A stretch of DNA of 64,000 bases, taken from the NCBI RefSeq assembly GCF_019720895.1, contig NZ_JAHKSH010000004.1:1-64000 (forward strand), in the 5' to 3' direction. The stretch is from Microbacterium salitolerans. GTDB taxonomy: Bacteria > Actinomycetota > Actinomycetes > Actinomycetales > Microbacteriaceae. Shown here one piece after another: positions 33,920 through 43,131 of the stretch. The notes under the pieces were generated by a model. That model saw only the letters and a list, made by a program, of their open reading frames with translations. It made no database searches and was not told where the DNA came from. Both the position numbers and the translations under genes were made by a program. The stretch's first letter is position 1. Each line of letters starts with the position of its first letter.

Positions 33920-36100
33920 TCAGTTCTTCCGGAGGGCGGCGCGCTCCTCCGTTCCGATGCGCGCATCGAGGATCGCCGCGAGTCCGGGGTGCGCCGCGAG
34001 CGTGGGATCCTCCGAGAGCACGCGCTCGGCCAGGCCGCGGGCCTTCTCGATGAGCGAAGCGTCCTTGATGACGCGCAGGAGGCGCAGGGAGGAGCGCGAG
34101 CCCGACTGCGAACCGCCGAGCACGTCGCCTTCTCCGCGGAGTTCGAGGTCGACTTCGGCGAGCTCGAAGCCGTCGAGGGTGGCGGCGACCGCGTCGACGC
34201 GCTCGCGTGCCGGTGTGCCCTCGAGCGCCTCCGTCACCAGCAGGCAGAGTCCGGGCACCCCGCCGCGCCCGACGCGGCCTCGCAGCTGGTGCAGCTGCGA
34301 GACGCCGAACCGGTCGGCGTCGAGGATGATCATGGCGGACGCGTTCGGCACGTCGACGCCGACCTCGATCACAGTCGTCGCGACGATCACGTCGATGTCG
34401 CCGCCGGCGAAGGCGCGCATGATCGCGTCCTTCTCCTCCCCCGGCATGCGCCCGTGGAGCGCGCGGATCCGCAGCGCCGCGGTGGCGGGGTCGCGCGACA
34501 GCGTCTCGGCGACCTGCGTGACCCCGTAACGCGGGCCGCGGCGCTCCTCTTCGGGATCGCCCGGGAGCTCATCGATCTCGACATCGTCCACCACCGCCGT
34601 GCCCGCCGCCTGATCGGCATCGATCGCGGCGCACACGACGAAGACCTGGTGCCCTTTCTGCACCTCCTCCGACGCGCGCTGCCAGACGCGCGCGAACCAG
34701 CCGGGCTTCTCGGCGATCGGCGCGACGAACGTCTCGATGCCCGCGCGCCCCGCCGGCATCGTGCGGATCGTCGACACGTCGAGATCGCCGAACACCGTCA
34801 TCGCGACCGTGCGCGGGATCGGCGTCGCCGTGAGCACCACGACGTGCGGGTTGCGCCCCTTCGCGCGCAGAGTCTCGCGCTGCTCGACGCCGAAGCGGTG
34901 CTGCTCGTCGACGACGACGAGCCCGAGATCCGCGAACGTCGTCTTGTCGCTGAGGAGCGCGTGCGTGCCGACGACGATGCGCGCCTGCCCCGAGGCGACG
35001 CGAAGGGCGGCCCGGCGCCGATCCGCGGCCGGCATCTGGCCTGTCAAGAGCGTGGGCATGAGCTCGGCCTGCAGCGACGGGCCGAGCATCTTCGCGATGG
35101 AGCGCAGGTGCTGGCCTGCCAGCACCTCGGTCGGCGCGATGAGCGCGCTCTGCCCGCCGGACTCGGCGACCTGCAGCATCGCCCGCAGCGCGACGAGCGT
35201 CTTGCCGGACCCGACCTCGCCCTGAACGAGCCGGTTCATGGGAGCACCTGCCACGAGGTCCTCGGAGATGCGCCCCCCGACCGTCTGCTGATCGGGCGTG
35301 AGGTCGTATGGGAGAGAGCTGTCGAAGACCTCGAGCAGACCGCCCCGCTGCGCGGCGCGCGGGGTCGCCGGGAGCTCGTTCACCGCTTGGCGCTGCTGCA
35401 GGAGCGCGGTCTGCATGACGAGCGCCTCGTGCACGCGGAGCGTGTGGCGCGCCCGATGCACTTCTGCGTCGGTGCGGGGACGATGCACCTTCTCGAGTGC
35501 CTCCCGCGCCGACATGACCTTCAGCTCGGCGCGCATGTCGTCTGTCACCGGATCCGGCACGTCGCCCAGCTGATCGAGGAGCGCGGCGATGATGCTCTGC
35601 AGCTTCCACGTCGGCAGCGTCGCCGTCGCGGGATAGAACGGCAGCGGCCGCTCGGCGTACTCCTCGGCGCTCTCGCGCGCGGCCTCTTCGTCGTCGAACA
35701 GCTGGTAGTCGGGGTGCGAGAACTGCAGCTGGTCGCGATAGGCCCCCACCTTGCCCGAGAACACCCCGCGCGCGCCCGGCACGAGCTCCTTCTCGCGCCA
35801 CGCCTGGCCGAAGAAGGTCAGCGACATCTCGCCTACGCCGTCGCCGATCACGACCTCGAGAAGGGTGCCCCGCCGCTGCCGCATCGGGCGGGACTGCGCG
35901 CTCTTCACCTCGGCCACGATCGTTGCCGGCTGGCCGATCGGCAGCTCGCGGATCGGCGTGAGATCGCCGCGCTTCGCATAGCGTCGCGGGTAGTGCCCCA
36001 CGAGATCGCCGACCGTCGTCATCTCGAACGCCCGCGCCAGCGACTTCGCCAGCTTCTCCCCGAGGGCATCGACGAGCGGAGTGTCCAGCGAGAACGTCAT
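33920..36100 (-). CDS. recG: ATP-dependent DNA helicase RecG
   Basis: This 726-residue helicase remodels stalled replication forks and Holliday junctions. The N-terminal wedge domain (from HYPRRYAKRG) is followed by Walker A GEVGSGKT, DEQHRFGVEQRE (motif II region), motif TATPIPRT, and the C-terminal helicase motifs QLRGRVGRG. The ATG at 36100 (MTFSLDTPL) was chosen from family resemblance; ATGs at 36112 and a start at 36130 are also in frame and none has a strong Shine-Dalgarno sequence. It diverges from rsmD. Confidence 0.95.
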   Translation of the reverse strand: MTFSLDTPLVDALGEKLAKSLARAFEMTTVGDLVGHYPRRYAKRGDLTPIRELPIGQPATIVAEVKSAQSRPMRQRRGTLLEVVIGDGVGEMSLTFFGQAWREKELVPGARGVFSGKVGAYRDQLQFSHPDYQLFDDEEAARESAEEYAERPLPFYPATATLPTWKLQSIIAALLDQLGDVPDPVTDDMRAELKVMSAREALEKVHRPRTDAEVHRARHTLRVHEALVMQTALLQQRQAVNELPATPRAAQRGGLLEVFDSSLPYDLTPDQQTVGGRISEDLVAGAPMNRLVQGEVGSGKTLVALRAMLQVAESGGQSALIAPTEVLAGQHLRSIAKMLGPSLQAELMPTLLTGQMPAADRRRAALRVASGQARIVVGTHALLSDKTTFADLGLVVVDEQHRFGVEQRETLRAKGRNPHVVVLTATPIPRTVAMTVFGDLDVSTIRTMPAGRAGIETFVAPIAEKPGWFARVWQRASEEVQKGHQVFVVCAAIDADQAAGTAVVDDVEIDELPGDPEEERRGPRYGVTQVAETLSRDPATAALRIRALHGRMPGEEKDAIMRAFAGGDIDVIVATTVIEVGVDVPNASAMIILDADRFGVSQLHQLRGRVGRGGVPGLCLLVTEALEGTPARERVDAVAATLDGFELAEVDLELRGEGDVLGGSQSGSRSSLRLLRVIKDASLIEKARGLAERVLSEDPTLAAHPGLAAILDARIGTEERAALRKN

Positions 36101-36162
36101 GCGTTCGATCATAGTTTCGATGCCCGACATTCCTTCACGTGCGTCTGGATACTGTGGATGAC

Positions 36163-36729
36163 GTGACGAGAATCATCGCGGGACGTGCGGGGGGCGTGCG
36201 CCTCGACGTCCCTCCCGCCGGCACCAGGCCGACGAGCGACCGCGTGCGCGAGTCGCTCTTCGGCGCGCTCGAGAGCACCGGCCTGCTCGACGGCACGGTC
36301 GTCGTCGACCTCTACGCCGGATCCGGCGCCCTCGGTCTCGAGGCCCTGAGTCGCGGCGCCTCCCATTGCGATCTCGTCGAGAAGGGGCAGAAGGCGGCCC
36401 AGATCGTCCGCCGCAACGCCGCCCGAGTCGAGAAGGCGTCCGGCGCGGTCGCCCGCACTCATCAGACGTCGGTGCAGCCCTTCCTCCGGGCGTCGCAGCG
36501 CACGTACGACCTCGCGTTCGTCGACCCGCCCTACGATCTCGACGGATCCGTCCTCGCGGATGATCTCCGCGCCCTGGCGCCGCTCTTGGCGCCCGACGCG
36601 ATCGTCATCGTCGAGCGGGCGACCCGGTCGGGCGAACCCGACTGGCAGTCGGCCGGGCTCGTCGCGCTGCGAGCGAAAGGCTACGGCGACACGACGCTGT
36701 GGTGGGGTGAGCCCCCTCAGGACGCCTGA
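36163..36729 (+). CDS. rsmD: 16S rRNA (guanine(966)-N2)-methyltransferase
   Basis: This 188-residue rRNA methyltransferase begins with the family start TRIIAGRAGG and contains RPTSDRVRESLF, the SAM site DLYAGSGALGLEAL and the catalytic FVDPPYD. The GTG at 36163 was chosen because conserved sequence begins there; two upstream GTGs are in frame. Its last 13 bases overlap the end of thiL on the opposite strand. Confidence 0.92.
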   Translation: MTRIIAGRAGGVRLDVPPAGTRPTSDRVRESLFGALESTGLLDGTVVVDLYAGSGALGLEALSRGASHCDLVEKGQKAAQIVRRNAARVEKASGAVARTHQTSVQPFLRASQRTYDLAFVDPPYDLDGSVLADDLRALAPLLAPDAIVIVERATRSGEPDWQSAGLVALRAKGYGDTTLWWGEPPQDA

Positions 36730-37700
36730 CCGTCCCAGTCCCGATACGGATCCCATCCGCCCGCGCCGTCGGAGACGGACCCGTCGACGAGGACCGGCTG
36801 CGCGCCGCGCGCCCGCACGCGACCGATCTCGCGGAACCCCGGAGGCAGCTCCGTCTCCGAGAACGTCGCGAGCAGGGCGTGGTCCTCGCCTCCCGACAGC
36901 GCGCGATCGGGATCCGCGCCCAGCCTCGCCCTGTCCAGGTCGAGCGTGACATCAGACGCATCGGCGAGGCGGCTCGCATCGAGCGCGAGACCATCGGACA
37001 CGTCCATCATCGCGGTCGCGCCGCCGAGCGCCGCCACGACGCCCAGACCGATCGGCGGCTGCGGGCGGAGCTGCATGTCGATCGCGCGCAGATCGTCGTC
37101 GAGGAGGCGGCTGCGATCGATGGGGAGCGCGTGGCCCTCGCCGTCGCGGAATCGTGAGAACAGCAGATCGAGCCCGCGCGCGGCCACTCCCATCTCGCCG
37201 GCGATCGCCACGACATCCCCCATACGAGCACCGGATCGGAGCACGGGCTCCCGCCCCTCGGTATCGCCGAGCGCCGTCACGGCGACCGTCAGCACGGCCG
37301 ACTGCGTGAGGTCGCCGCCGACGACAGCGCAGCCGGGCGCCAGCGAGTCGCACGCGTCGCGCAAACCGTCTGCCAGCTGCTCGACGAAGGAGATGTCGGT
37401 GTCGTTCGGCATCGCGAGTGCGACGAGCAGCGCGGTGGGACGTGCCCCCATCGCCGCGACGTCGGCGAGGTTGACGGCCGCGGACTTCCACCCCAGGTCG
37501 TATCCGCTCGTCCACGCGCGGCGGAAGTCGGGTCCGTCGACGAGCGTGTCGGTCGTCGCGATGACCGACCCGGACGTGCGGATCACGGCGGCGTCGTCGC
37601 CGGGTCCGACCGTCGCGGCCTGCGCCGTTCCCGTGCGCGCGGCGATGCGCCGCAGGATCTCGCGCTCTGCCAGCTGTCCGACCGTCGTGGGTTCATGCAT
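36717..37700 (-). CDS. thiL: Thiamine-monophosphate kinase
   Basis: This is a 327-residue kinase that makes thiamine diphosphate from thiamine monophosphate. The conserved GPGDDAAV, TTDTLVDGPDF, KSAAVNLADVAAMGA and the GGDL region match ThiL, with the C-terminal SGGEDHALLATF. It converges on rsmD with a 13-base overlap and diverges from the lipoprotein gene at 37732. Confidence 0.94.
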   Translation of the reverse strand: MHEPTTVGQLAEREILRRIAARTGTAQAATVGPGDDAAVIRTSGSVIATTDTLVDGPDFRRAWTSGYDLGWKSAAVNLADVAAMGARPTALLVALAMPNDTDISFVEQLADGLRDACDSLAPGCAVVGGDLTQSAVLTVAVTALGDTEGREPVLRSGARMGDVVAIAGEMGVAARGLDLLFSRFRDGEGHALPIDRSRLLDDDLRAIDMQLRPQPPIGLGVVAALGGATAMMDVSDGLALDASRLADASDVTLDLDRARLGADPDRALSGGEDHALLATFSETELPPGFREIGRVRARGAQPVLVDGSVSDGAGGWDPYRDWDGQAS

Positions 37701-37731
37701 CCGTCCAGAGTATGGCGAATAGGCTGGAGCG

Positions 37732-38220
37732 GTGATCCGCCGTCTTCTCGCCCTCTGCGCGCTCGGGGCCGCCGTGGCTCTCGCCGGATGCACGCCGACC
37801 GTACATCTCGAACCCGCGGCGCACGCCGAGGATCCCCTCTGCGCCGACGTCAGCGTGCGCGTTCCGGAGGCGCTCGGCGACGTCTCCCGCGTCTGGACCG
37901 ACGCGCAGGCGACCGCCGCATGGGGCGACCCCAGCGTCGTACTGCTCCGCTGCGGGCTCGAGCCGCCCGCGCCCTCGACACTGCAGTGCGTGACGGTCGG
38001 CGGCGTCGACTGGCTCGTCGACGAGACCGACTTCCCGAACCTGCGCATGACGACATACGGCCGCACCCCTGCCGCGCAGGTGTACGTGGACACCGATTCG
38101 ATCAGCAGCAACGATGTGCTGTCTGCTCTCGCGAACGCCGTCGGCCAGCTGCCGCGTGACAGCCGCTGCCTGGATCCCGACGAGGCGCAGGAGGACTCCG
38201 CACCACAGACGGGCACCTGA
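37732..38220 (+). CDS. DUF3515 lipoprotein
   Basis: This 162-residue secreted lipoprotein has a GTG start, basic N-terminus and lipobox ALAGC (Cys20). The mature part has two cysteine-containing segments (LRCGLEPPAPSTLQC) typical of the DUF3515 family, which is common next to thiL or ddl in actinobacteria. Function unknown; probably an envelope protein. Confidence 0.85.
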   Translation: MIRRLLALCALGAAVALAGCTPTVHLEPAAHAEDPLCADVSVRVPEALGDVSRVWTDAQATAAWGDPSVVLLRCGLEPPAPSTLQCVTVGGVDWLVDETDFPNLRMTTYGRTPAAQVYVDTDSISSNDVLSALANAVGQLPRDSRCLDPDEAQEDSAPQTGT

Positions 38221-38260
38221 CGCGCGCCGACGCCGACGCGGCGGGCGCGAGGAGGCCGCG

Positions 38261-39349
38261 CTATCCCGCGCGACCGAGCTCGATGAGCTCGGTGATGAGG
38301 TCGGCGTAGCTCAGCCCTGACGCAACCCAGCACTTCGGATACATCGAGATGGGCGTGAAGCCCGGCATCGTGTTGAGCTCGTTGACGATGATGTCTCCGT
38401 CTTCCGTGAGGAAGACATCGACGCGCGCGAGCCCCCGCCCTTCGACGGCGTCGAAGGCCCGCGCTCCGAGCGCGCGGATGCGCGCCATCTCGTCGTCGGC
38501 GAGATCGGCGGGGCACACGACCTCGGCCCCGTCTCCGCCCAGGTACTTGCCTTCGAAGTCGTAGAACTCACGCGAGGTCAGCACGATCTCGCCCGGCAGC
38601 GACGCACGCGTCGGCGCGCCGTCGCGCCCCGCGAGCACGGCGACCTCGATCTCGCGACCGACGACCGCCCGCTCCACGAGCACCTTGTCGTCCTCGTCGA
38701 GCGCCGTGCGCATCGCCTGATCGAGCTCGCTCGCGTCATGAGCCTTCGAGACGCCCACGCTCGACCCGGCGCGCGCGGGCTTCACGAACACGGGATACCC
38801 GAGACCGTCGACCTCGGCGCGCACGTCGCCGTCATGCGATTCCCAGCGCGTCCGCCGCACGGTGATGCCCGGAGCGACGGGGATCCCGTCGGCCTGGAGC
38901 GCGATCTTCATGAAGTGCTTGTCCATGCAGATCGCGGAGTCGATCACCCCTCCGCCCGCGTACGGGACCTCGAGGATGTCGAGGAAGCCCTGGATCGTGC
39001 CGTCCTCGCCGTGCAGACCGTGCAGGATCGGCAGCACGGCGTCGATCTCGCCGAGCGAATCGATCGTTCCGTCCGCGCGCGCGACGCGCAGCTCGCGCGA
39101 CCCGCCGGGCATCGGCCACAGGATCCGCGTGCCGTTGTCGACGACCTCCGGCAGCCTGTCGGCGTCGAGCCGGAAGCGGCCCGGATCGTCCTGCTCGAGC
39201 ACGAAGACGCCGTCGCGCGTGATCCCGACGGGAATCACGCGATAGCGGTCGCGATCAATCGCGCTGAGCACGCCGCCCGCCGTCGCCGAGGAGATCTCGT
39301 GCTCGCTCGAACGCCCGCCGAAGAGGACCGCCACGGTCGCTGGTGCCAT
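38261..39349 (-). CDS. ddl: D-alanine--D-alanine ligase
   Basis: This is a 362-residue ATP-grasp enzyme making the D-Ala-D-Ala dipeptide of peptidoglycan. The N-terminal VLFGGRSSEHEIS fixes the start at 39349. The ATP-grasp core and the C-terminal ARVDVFLTEDGDIIVNELNTMPGF carry the metal ligands. Its first 95 bases lie within the 3' end of gpsA, an unusually long same-strand overlap. Confidence 0.96.
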   Translation of the reverse strand: MAPATVAVLFGGRSSEHEISSATAGGVLSAIDRDRYRVIPVGITRDGVFVLEQDDPGRFRLDADRLPEVVDNGTRILWPMPGGSRELRVARADGTIDSLGEIDAVLPILHGLHGEDGTIQGFLDILEVPYAGGGVIDSAICMDKHFMKIALQADGIPVAPGITVRRTRWESHDGDVRAEVDGLGYPVFVKPARAGSSVGVSKAHDASELDQAMRTALDEDDKVLVERAVVGREIEVAVLAGRDGAPTRASLPGEIVLTSREFYDFEGKYLGGDGAEVVCPADLADDEMARIRALGARAFDAVEGRGLARVDVFLTEDGDIIVNELNTMPGFTPISMYPKCWVASGLSYADLITELIELGRAG

Positions 39350-40361
39350 ACTGCGTCTCCTCCTGCGGAGTGTCGTCGTCGGTGGTGAGATGGGGGGCGA
39401 TATCGCGAGGCTCCATCGTGCCGTCCAGCACCATCTTCACCTGCTCGACGATGGGCATGTCCACGCCCTTCGCCTTCGCGAGCTGGAGGATCGGGGCGAC
39501 GGATCCGAGCCCCTCCGCCGTCTGCTCCATGTGCGAGACGACGTCCTGGAGCGTATACCCCTGCCCCAGGAGCCGGCCCGCCGTGTTGTTGCGGCTGAGC
39601 GGCGACTGGCACGTAGCGATGAGATCGCCGAGGCCGGCCAGCCCCTGCATCGTCTCGGGCTGCGCGCCGTACGCCACCGCGAAATCGGTCATCTCGACGA
39701 GACCACGTGTGATGATCGATGCTTTCGTGTTCTCGCCGTATCCGACGCCGTCGACGATCCCGATCGCGACGGCGATGAGGTTCTTCAGCACGCCGCCGAA
39801 CTCGGTGCCCGCGACGTCGGTGTTCACGAACGTGCGGAAGTAGCGGTTCGACGCGGTGCGGGCGACGGCAGCCGCGGTCTCAGCGCTCTGCGACGACATG
39901 ACCGCGGCGGTCGGCTGCTCCTTCGCGATCTCGAGCGCGAGATTCGGCCCGCTCGCGACGGCGATGCGCGCGGGATCGCAGGCGAGCACCTCGGCGATGA
40001 CCTGGCTCATGCGCAGGCCGCTCTTCTTCTCGACGCCCTTCATGAGGCTCACGATCGGCGCGTCGGTCTGCGCGAGGATCGGTCGCAGCTGCTTGAGAGT
40101 GTCGCGCGCAGACTTGCTCGGCACCGACAGGAAGATCTGGTCGGCGCCGTCGAGCGCCGCCGCGATCCGGTGCGTCGCGCGCATCGAGCGCGGCAGGTTG
40201 ATGCCCGGGAGATACTGCGAGTTGCGCTTCGCCTCGTCGATCTCGTGCGCGAGCTCGGGCCGACGCGCCCACATCGTCACGCGGGATCCGCCGTCGGCGA
40301 GGATCTTGCCGAAGGTCGTCCCCCAGCTCCCCGCGCCGAGGACCGTGACGCGGGCCGTCAC
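39255..40361 (-). CDS. gpsA: Glycerol-3-phosphate dehydrogenase [NAD(P)+]
   Basis: This 368-residue enzyme makes sn-glycerol-3-phosphate for phospholipids. The N-terminal Rossmann motif GAGSWGTTFG and the catalytic region GGVLKNLIAVAIGIVDG are present. The conserved part ends near residue 325. The last ~40 residues are charged and look unconserved, and their coding sequence overlaps ddl by 95 bases. The GTG start overlaps the acyltransferase stop by four bases. Confidence 0.94.
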   Translation of the reverse strand: MTARVTVLGAGSWGTTFGKILADGGSRVTMWARRPELAHEIDEAKRNSQYLPGINLPRSMRATHRIAAALDGADQIFLSVPSKSARDTLKQLRPILAQTDAPIVSLMKGVEKKSGLRMSQVIAEVLACDPARIAVASGPNLALEIAKEQPTAAVMSSQSAETAAAVARTASNRYFRTFVNTDVAGTEFGGVLKNLIAVAIGIVDGVGYGENTKASIITRGLVEMTDFAVAYGAQPETMQGLAGLGDLIATCQSPLSRNNTAGRLLGQGYTLQDVVSHMEQTAEGLGSVAPILQLAKAKGVDMPIVEQVKMVLDGTMEPRDIAPHLTTDDDTPQEETQYGTSDRGGPLRRAFERARDLLGDGGRRAQRD

Positions 40362-41107
40362 AGGCGCCCCGTCTCGCTCTGACCGTTCTTCACGGGATCC
40401 CATCGATCGGTGGGCGCGGTCTCCCCACGGAGCTCCTCGACGCCCGATGTGATGGCCTGCATCACGCGATCGGTGGCCTCGGTGTAGACGCCCTTCTCGT
40501 GTTCGCGCCCCCTCAGATCGGACAGGTCGACGGGGTCGCCCAGAACGACGGTCACGCGACGCCGCGGCGGGAGCAGCCGCAGCCGCCCGTAGCGGGGCAT
40601 GAACTGCTGCTCGCCCCAGTGCGCCAGCGGAATGAGCGGGATGTCGCCGGCCATCGCGAGTCGCACAGCGCCGGACTTGCCGCGCATCGGCCAGAGATCA
40701 GGGTCGCGCGTGAGCGTTCCCTCGGGGTAGACGATGAGACCGCGCGCATGCTCGACGAGACTCGTCGCCTGCTGGAACGACTGAGAGGCACCGTTCTTTC
40801 CTCGCCCGCTGCGGGACACCGGCACCATGCCGGTCGCGCGCAGAGCCGCCCCGAGGACCGGAATGCGGAAGAGGCTCTCCTTCGCCATGAAACGCGGAGC
40901 ACGTCCGATCCGCCACACCGCGGCGGCGACCGTCAGCGGATCGATCTCGCTGTGATGATTCGGAGCGAGGACGAAGGCGCCCTCGCGCGGGAGCTTCTCC
41001 GCCCCGCGGATCTCGATCTTCGCGAACCAGCCCACGAGGGGCACGATGATGACCGCGAGCGGCCAGAACATGCTCGGGCGGGTCTTCTCCCGCGAGGCCT
41101 TCGCCAC
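40358..41107 (-). CDS. plsC: 1-acyl-sn-glycerol-3-phosphate acyltransferase
   Basis: This 249-residue membrane-associated acyltransferase has an N-terminal hydrophobic helix (MFWPLAVIIVPLVGW). The PlsC motifs are NHHSEIDP (HX4D) and VYPEGTLTRD. It adds the second acyl chain to lysophosphatidic acid. The GTG start is two bases after the murA stop, and the stop overlaps gpsA, so murA, plsC, gpsA and ddl form one unit. Confidence 0.9.
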   Translation of the reverse strand: MAKASREKTRPSMFWPLAVIIVPLVGWFAKIEIRGAEKLPREGAFVLAPNHHSEIDPLTVAAAVWRIGRAPRFMAKESLFRIPVLGAALRATGMVPVSRSGRGKNGASQSFQQATSLVEHARGLIVYPEGTLTRDPDLWPMRGKSGAVRLAMAGDIPLIPLAHWGEQQFMPRYGRLRLLPPRRRVTVVLGDPVDLSDLRGREHEKGVYTEATDRVMQAITSGVEELRGETAPTDRWDPVKNGQSETGRL

Positions 41108-41109
41108 GC

Positions 41110-42471
41110 TCAGCCCACAATGTCGAAGTCGGCGCCGAGAGCCGTGAGCTTGTCGAAGAACTTCTCGTAGCCGCGGCGGATGATGCCGACGTTCGAGACG
41201 CGCGACGTGCCCTCGGCCGCGAGAGCGGCGATGACGTAGGCGTACCCGCCACGGAGGTCGGGGACGACGATGTCGGCGCCGTGCAGCGGCGTCGGCCCGG
41301 TGATGACCGCGGCCTGCTCGAGCTCGCGACGCGCGACGCGCCGGTACGCGCCGTCGAGCCCCTTCGGGTGCACGACGATGTCGGCGCCCATCTGACCCAG
41401 CGCGTGTGTGAAGCCCAGACGGTTCTCGTACACGGTCTCGTGGACGATCGAGACGCCCTCGGCCTGCGTGAGGGCGACGATGAGCGGCTGCTGCCAGTCG
41501 GTCATGAAGCCGGGGTGCACGTCGGTCTCGACCATGACGGGCTTGAGCGGCTTCGCCGCGCGACGGAACCAGATCCCTTCGTCGGTGATGTCGAAGGATC
41601 CGCCGACCTTGCGGAACACGTTGAGGAACGTGAGCATCTCGTACTGGCGCGCGCCCTTGACGAAGATCTCGCCGTCGGTCGCGAGCGCAGCGCACGCCCA
41701 GGACGCGGCCTCGTTGCGGTCGAACAGGCTGCGGTGGTCGTAGCCGTGGAGCTCGTCGACGCCCTCGATGAAGATGACGCGGTTCGGCTCGTACGAGATG
41801 ATCGCGCCCATCTTCTGGAGCACGCCGATGAGATCCATGATCTCGGGCTCGATCGCCGCGTTCCGGAGCTCGGTGACGCCCTTCGCGCGCACGGCGGTGA
41901 GCAGCACCTGCTCAGTCGCGCCGACACTCGGATACGGCAGCTCGATGCTGGCGCCATGCAGCCCGTCGGGGGCCGACAGACGAATGCCGTTCGGCTCCTT
42001 GTCGACGACCGCGCCGAAGTTGCGGAGCGCATCGAGGTGGAAGTCGATCGGACGGTCGCCGATGCGGCAGCCGCCGAGGTCGGGGATGAACGCCTGACCG
42101 AGGAGGTGCAGGAGCGGACCGCAGAAGAGGATCGGAATGCGACTCGACCCCGCGTGCGCATCGATCTCCTCGAAGTTGGCCGACTTGGCCTGCGCGGTGT
42201 CGAACACGAGCGAGCCCGGTTCGTCGCCCTCCGAGACGGAGACGCCGTGGACCTCGAGAAGCGATCGCACCACCTCGACGTCGCGGATCTCGGGAACGTC
42301 GCGCAGGGTCGACGGCGTCTCTCCGAGCAGAGAGGCCACCATCGCCTTCGTCGCAAGGTTCTTCGCGCCCTTGACGTCGACCTGACCCGTGAGCGGCCTG
42401 CCGCCGCGGATCTCGAGAACGTCACCCAGCGTCGAAGACGATGTCGCCTGTGCACTGCCTACGAGCGTCAT
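41110..42471 (-). CDS. murA: UDP-N-acetylglucosamine 1-carboxyvinyltransferase
   Basis: This 453-residue enzyme carries out the first committed step of peptidoglycan synthesis. The substrate-binding GAKNLATKAMVASLL lies near the N-terminus, and the active-site loop GGCRIGDRPIDFH keeps the catalytic cysteine, so fosfomycin sensitivity at this residue would be expected. About 20 residues precede the usual start. It follows leuD after a strong hairpin. Confidence 0.95.
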   Translation of the reverse strand: MTLVGSAQATSSSTLGDVLEIRGGRPLTGQVDVKGAKNLATKAMVASLLGETPSTLRDVPEIRDVEVVRSLLEVHGVSVSEGDEPGSLVFDTAQAKSANFEEIDAHAGSSRIPILFCGPLLHLLGQAFIPDLGGCRIGDRPIDFHLDALRNFGAVVDKEPNGIRLSAPDGLHGASIELPYPSVGATEQVLLTAVRAKGVTELRNAAIEPEIMDLIGVLQKMGAIISYEPNRVIFIEGVDELHGYDHRSLFDRNEAASWACAALATDGEIFVKGARQYEMLTFLNVFRKVGGSFDITDEGIWFRRAAKPLKPVMVETDVHPGFMTDWQQPLIVALTQAEGVSIVHETVYENRLGFTHALGQMGADIVVHPKGLDGAYRRVARRELEQAAVITGPTPLHGADIVVPDLRGGYAYVIAALAAEGTSRVSNVGIIRRGYEKFFDKLTALGADFDIVG

Positions 42472-42504
42472 TCCAGTGAAGCCTCACTTACTTCCGCCGA
42501 ACCG

Positions 42505-42525
42505 TCCTCCCCGCGGTGGGGAGGA
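42505..42525 (-). terminator. Hairpin between leuD and murA
   Basis: TCCTCCCC (42505-42512) pairs with GGGGAGGA (42518-42525) around a five-base loop, just after the leuD stop. It probably separates the leucine genes from the murA operon. There is no obvious U-run. Confidence 0.5.
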
Positions 42526-42533
42526 TCCTCAGC

Positions 42534-43130
42534 TCACGGAACCGGGAGGGTCCGTGGCCGCCACGCCTCGCGGCGGGCCTCGAACTGCGTGATCTCGTCC
42601 TGATGACGCAGGGTGAGCCCGATGTCATCGAGCCCTTCGAGGAGCCGCCACCTAGTGTAATCGTCGATCTCGAAACCGGCCGTGAAGTCGCCGACCGTGG
42701 CGGTGCGTTCGACGAGGTCCACCGTCATCTGCGTGCCGGGATTCTGATCGATCGCCTCCCAGAACCTCTCGAGCGCGTCTTCAGAGATCGTCGCGGCAAC
42801 GAGGCCCTGCTTACCCGAGTTGCCGCGGAAGATGTCGCCGAAGCGCGTGGACAGGACGACGCGGAAGCCGTAGTCGCGCAGCGCCCACACCGCGTGCTCG
42901 CGGCTGGATCCCGTGCCGAAGTCGCGTCCGGCGACGAGGATCGACGCGTTCCGGAAAGGCTCCTGGTTGAGGACGAAGTCGTCATCCTGGCGCCAGGAGG
43001 AGAAGAGCGCGTCGTCGAAGCCCGTCTTCGTGACGCGCTTCAGGAAGACCGCGGGAATGATCTGGTCGGTGTCGACGTCGGTGCGCTTGAGCGGCGCGGC
43101 GACTCCGGTGTGGGTCGTGAACTTCTGCAT
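42534..43130 (-). CDS. leuD: 3-isopropylmalate dehydratase small subunit
   Basis: This 198-residue subunit pairs with LeuC to isomerise 2- to 3-isopropylmalate. The conserved opening [11 protein letters not shown] and the motif [10 protein letters not shown] are intact. Its ATG is one base after the leuC stop. Confidence 0.96.
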   Translation of the reverse strand: MQKFTTHTGVAAPLKRTDVDTDQIIPAVFLKRVTKTGFDDALFSSWRQDDDFVLNQEPFRNASILVAGRDFGTGSSREHAVWALRDYGFRVVLSTRFGDIFRGNSGKQGLVAATISEDALERFWEAIDQNPGTQMTVDLVERTATVGDFTAGFEIDDYTRWRLLEGLDDIGLTLRHQDEITQFEARREAWRPRTLPVP

Positions 43131-43131
43131 G

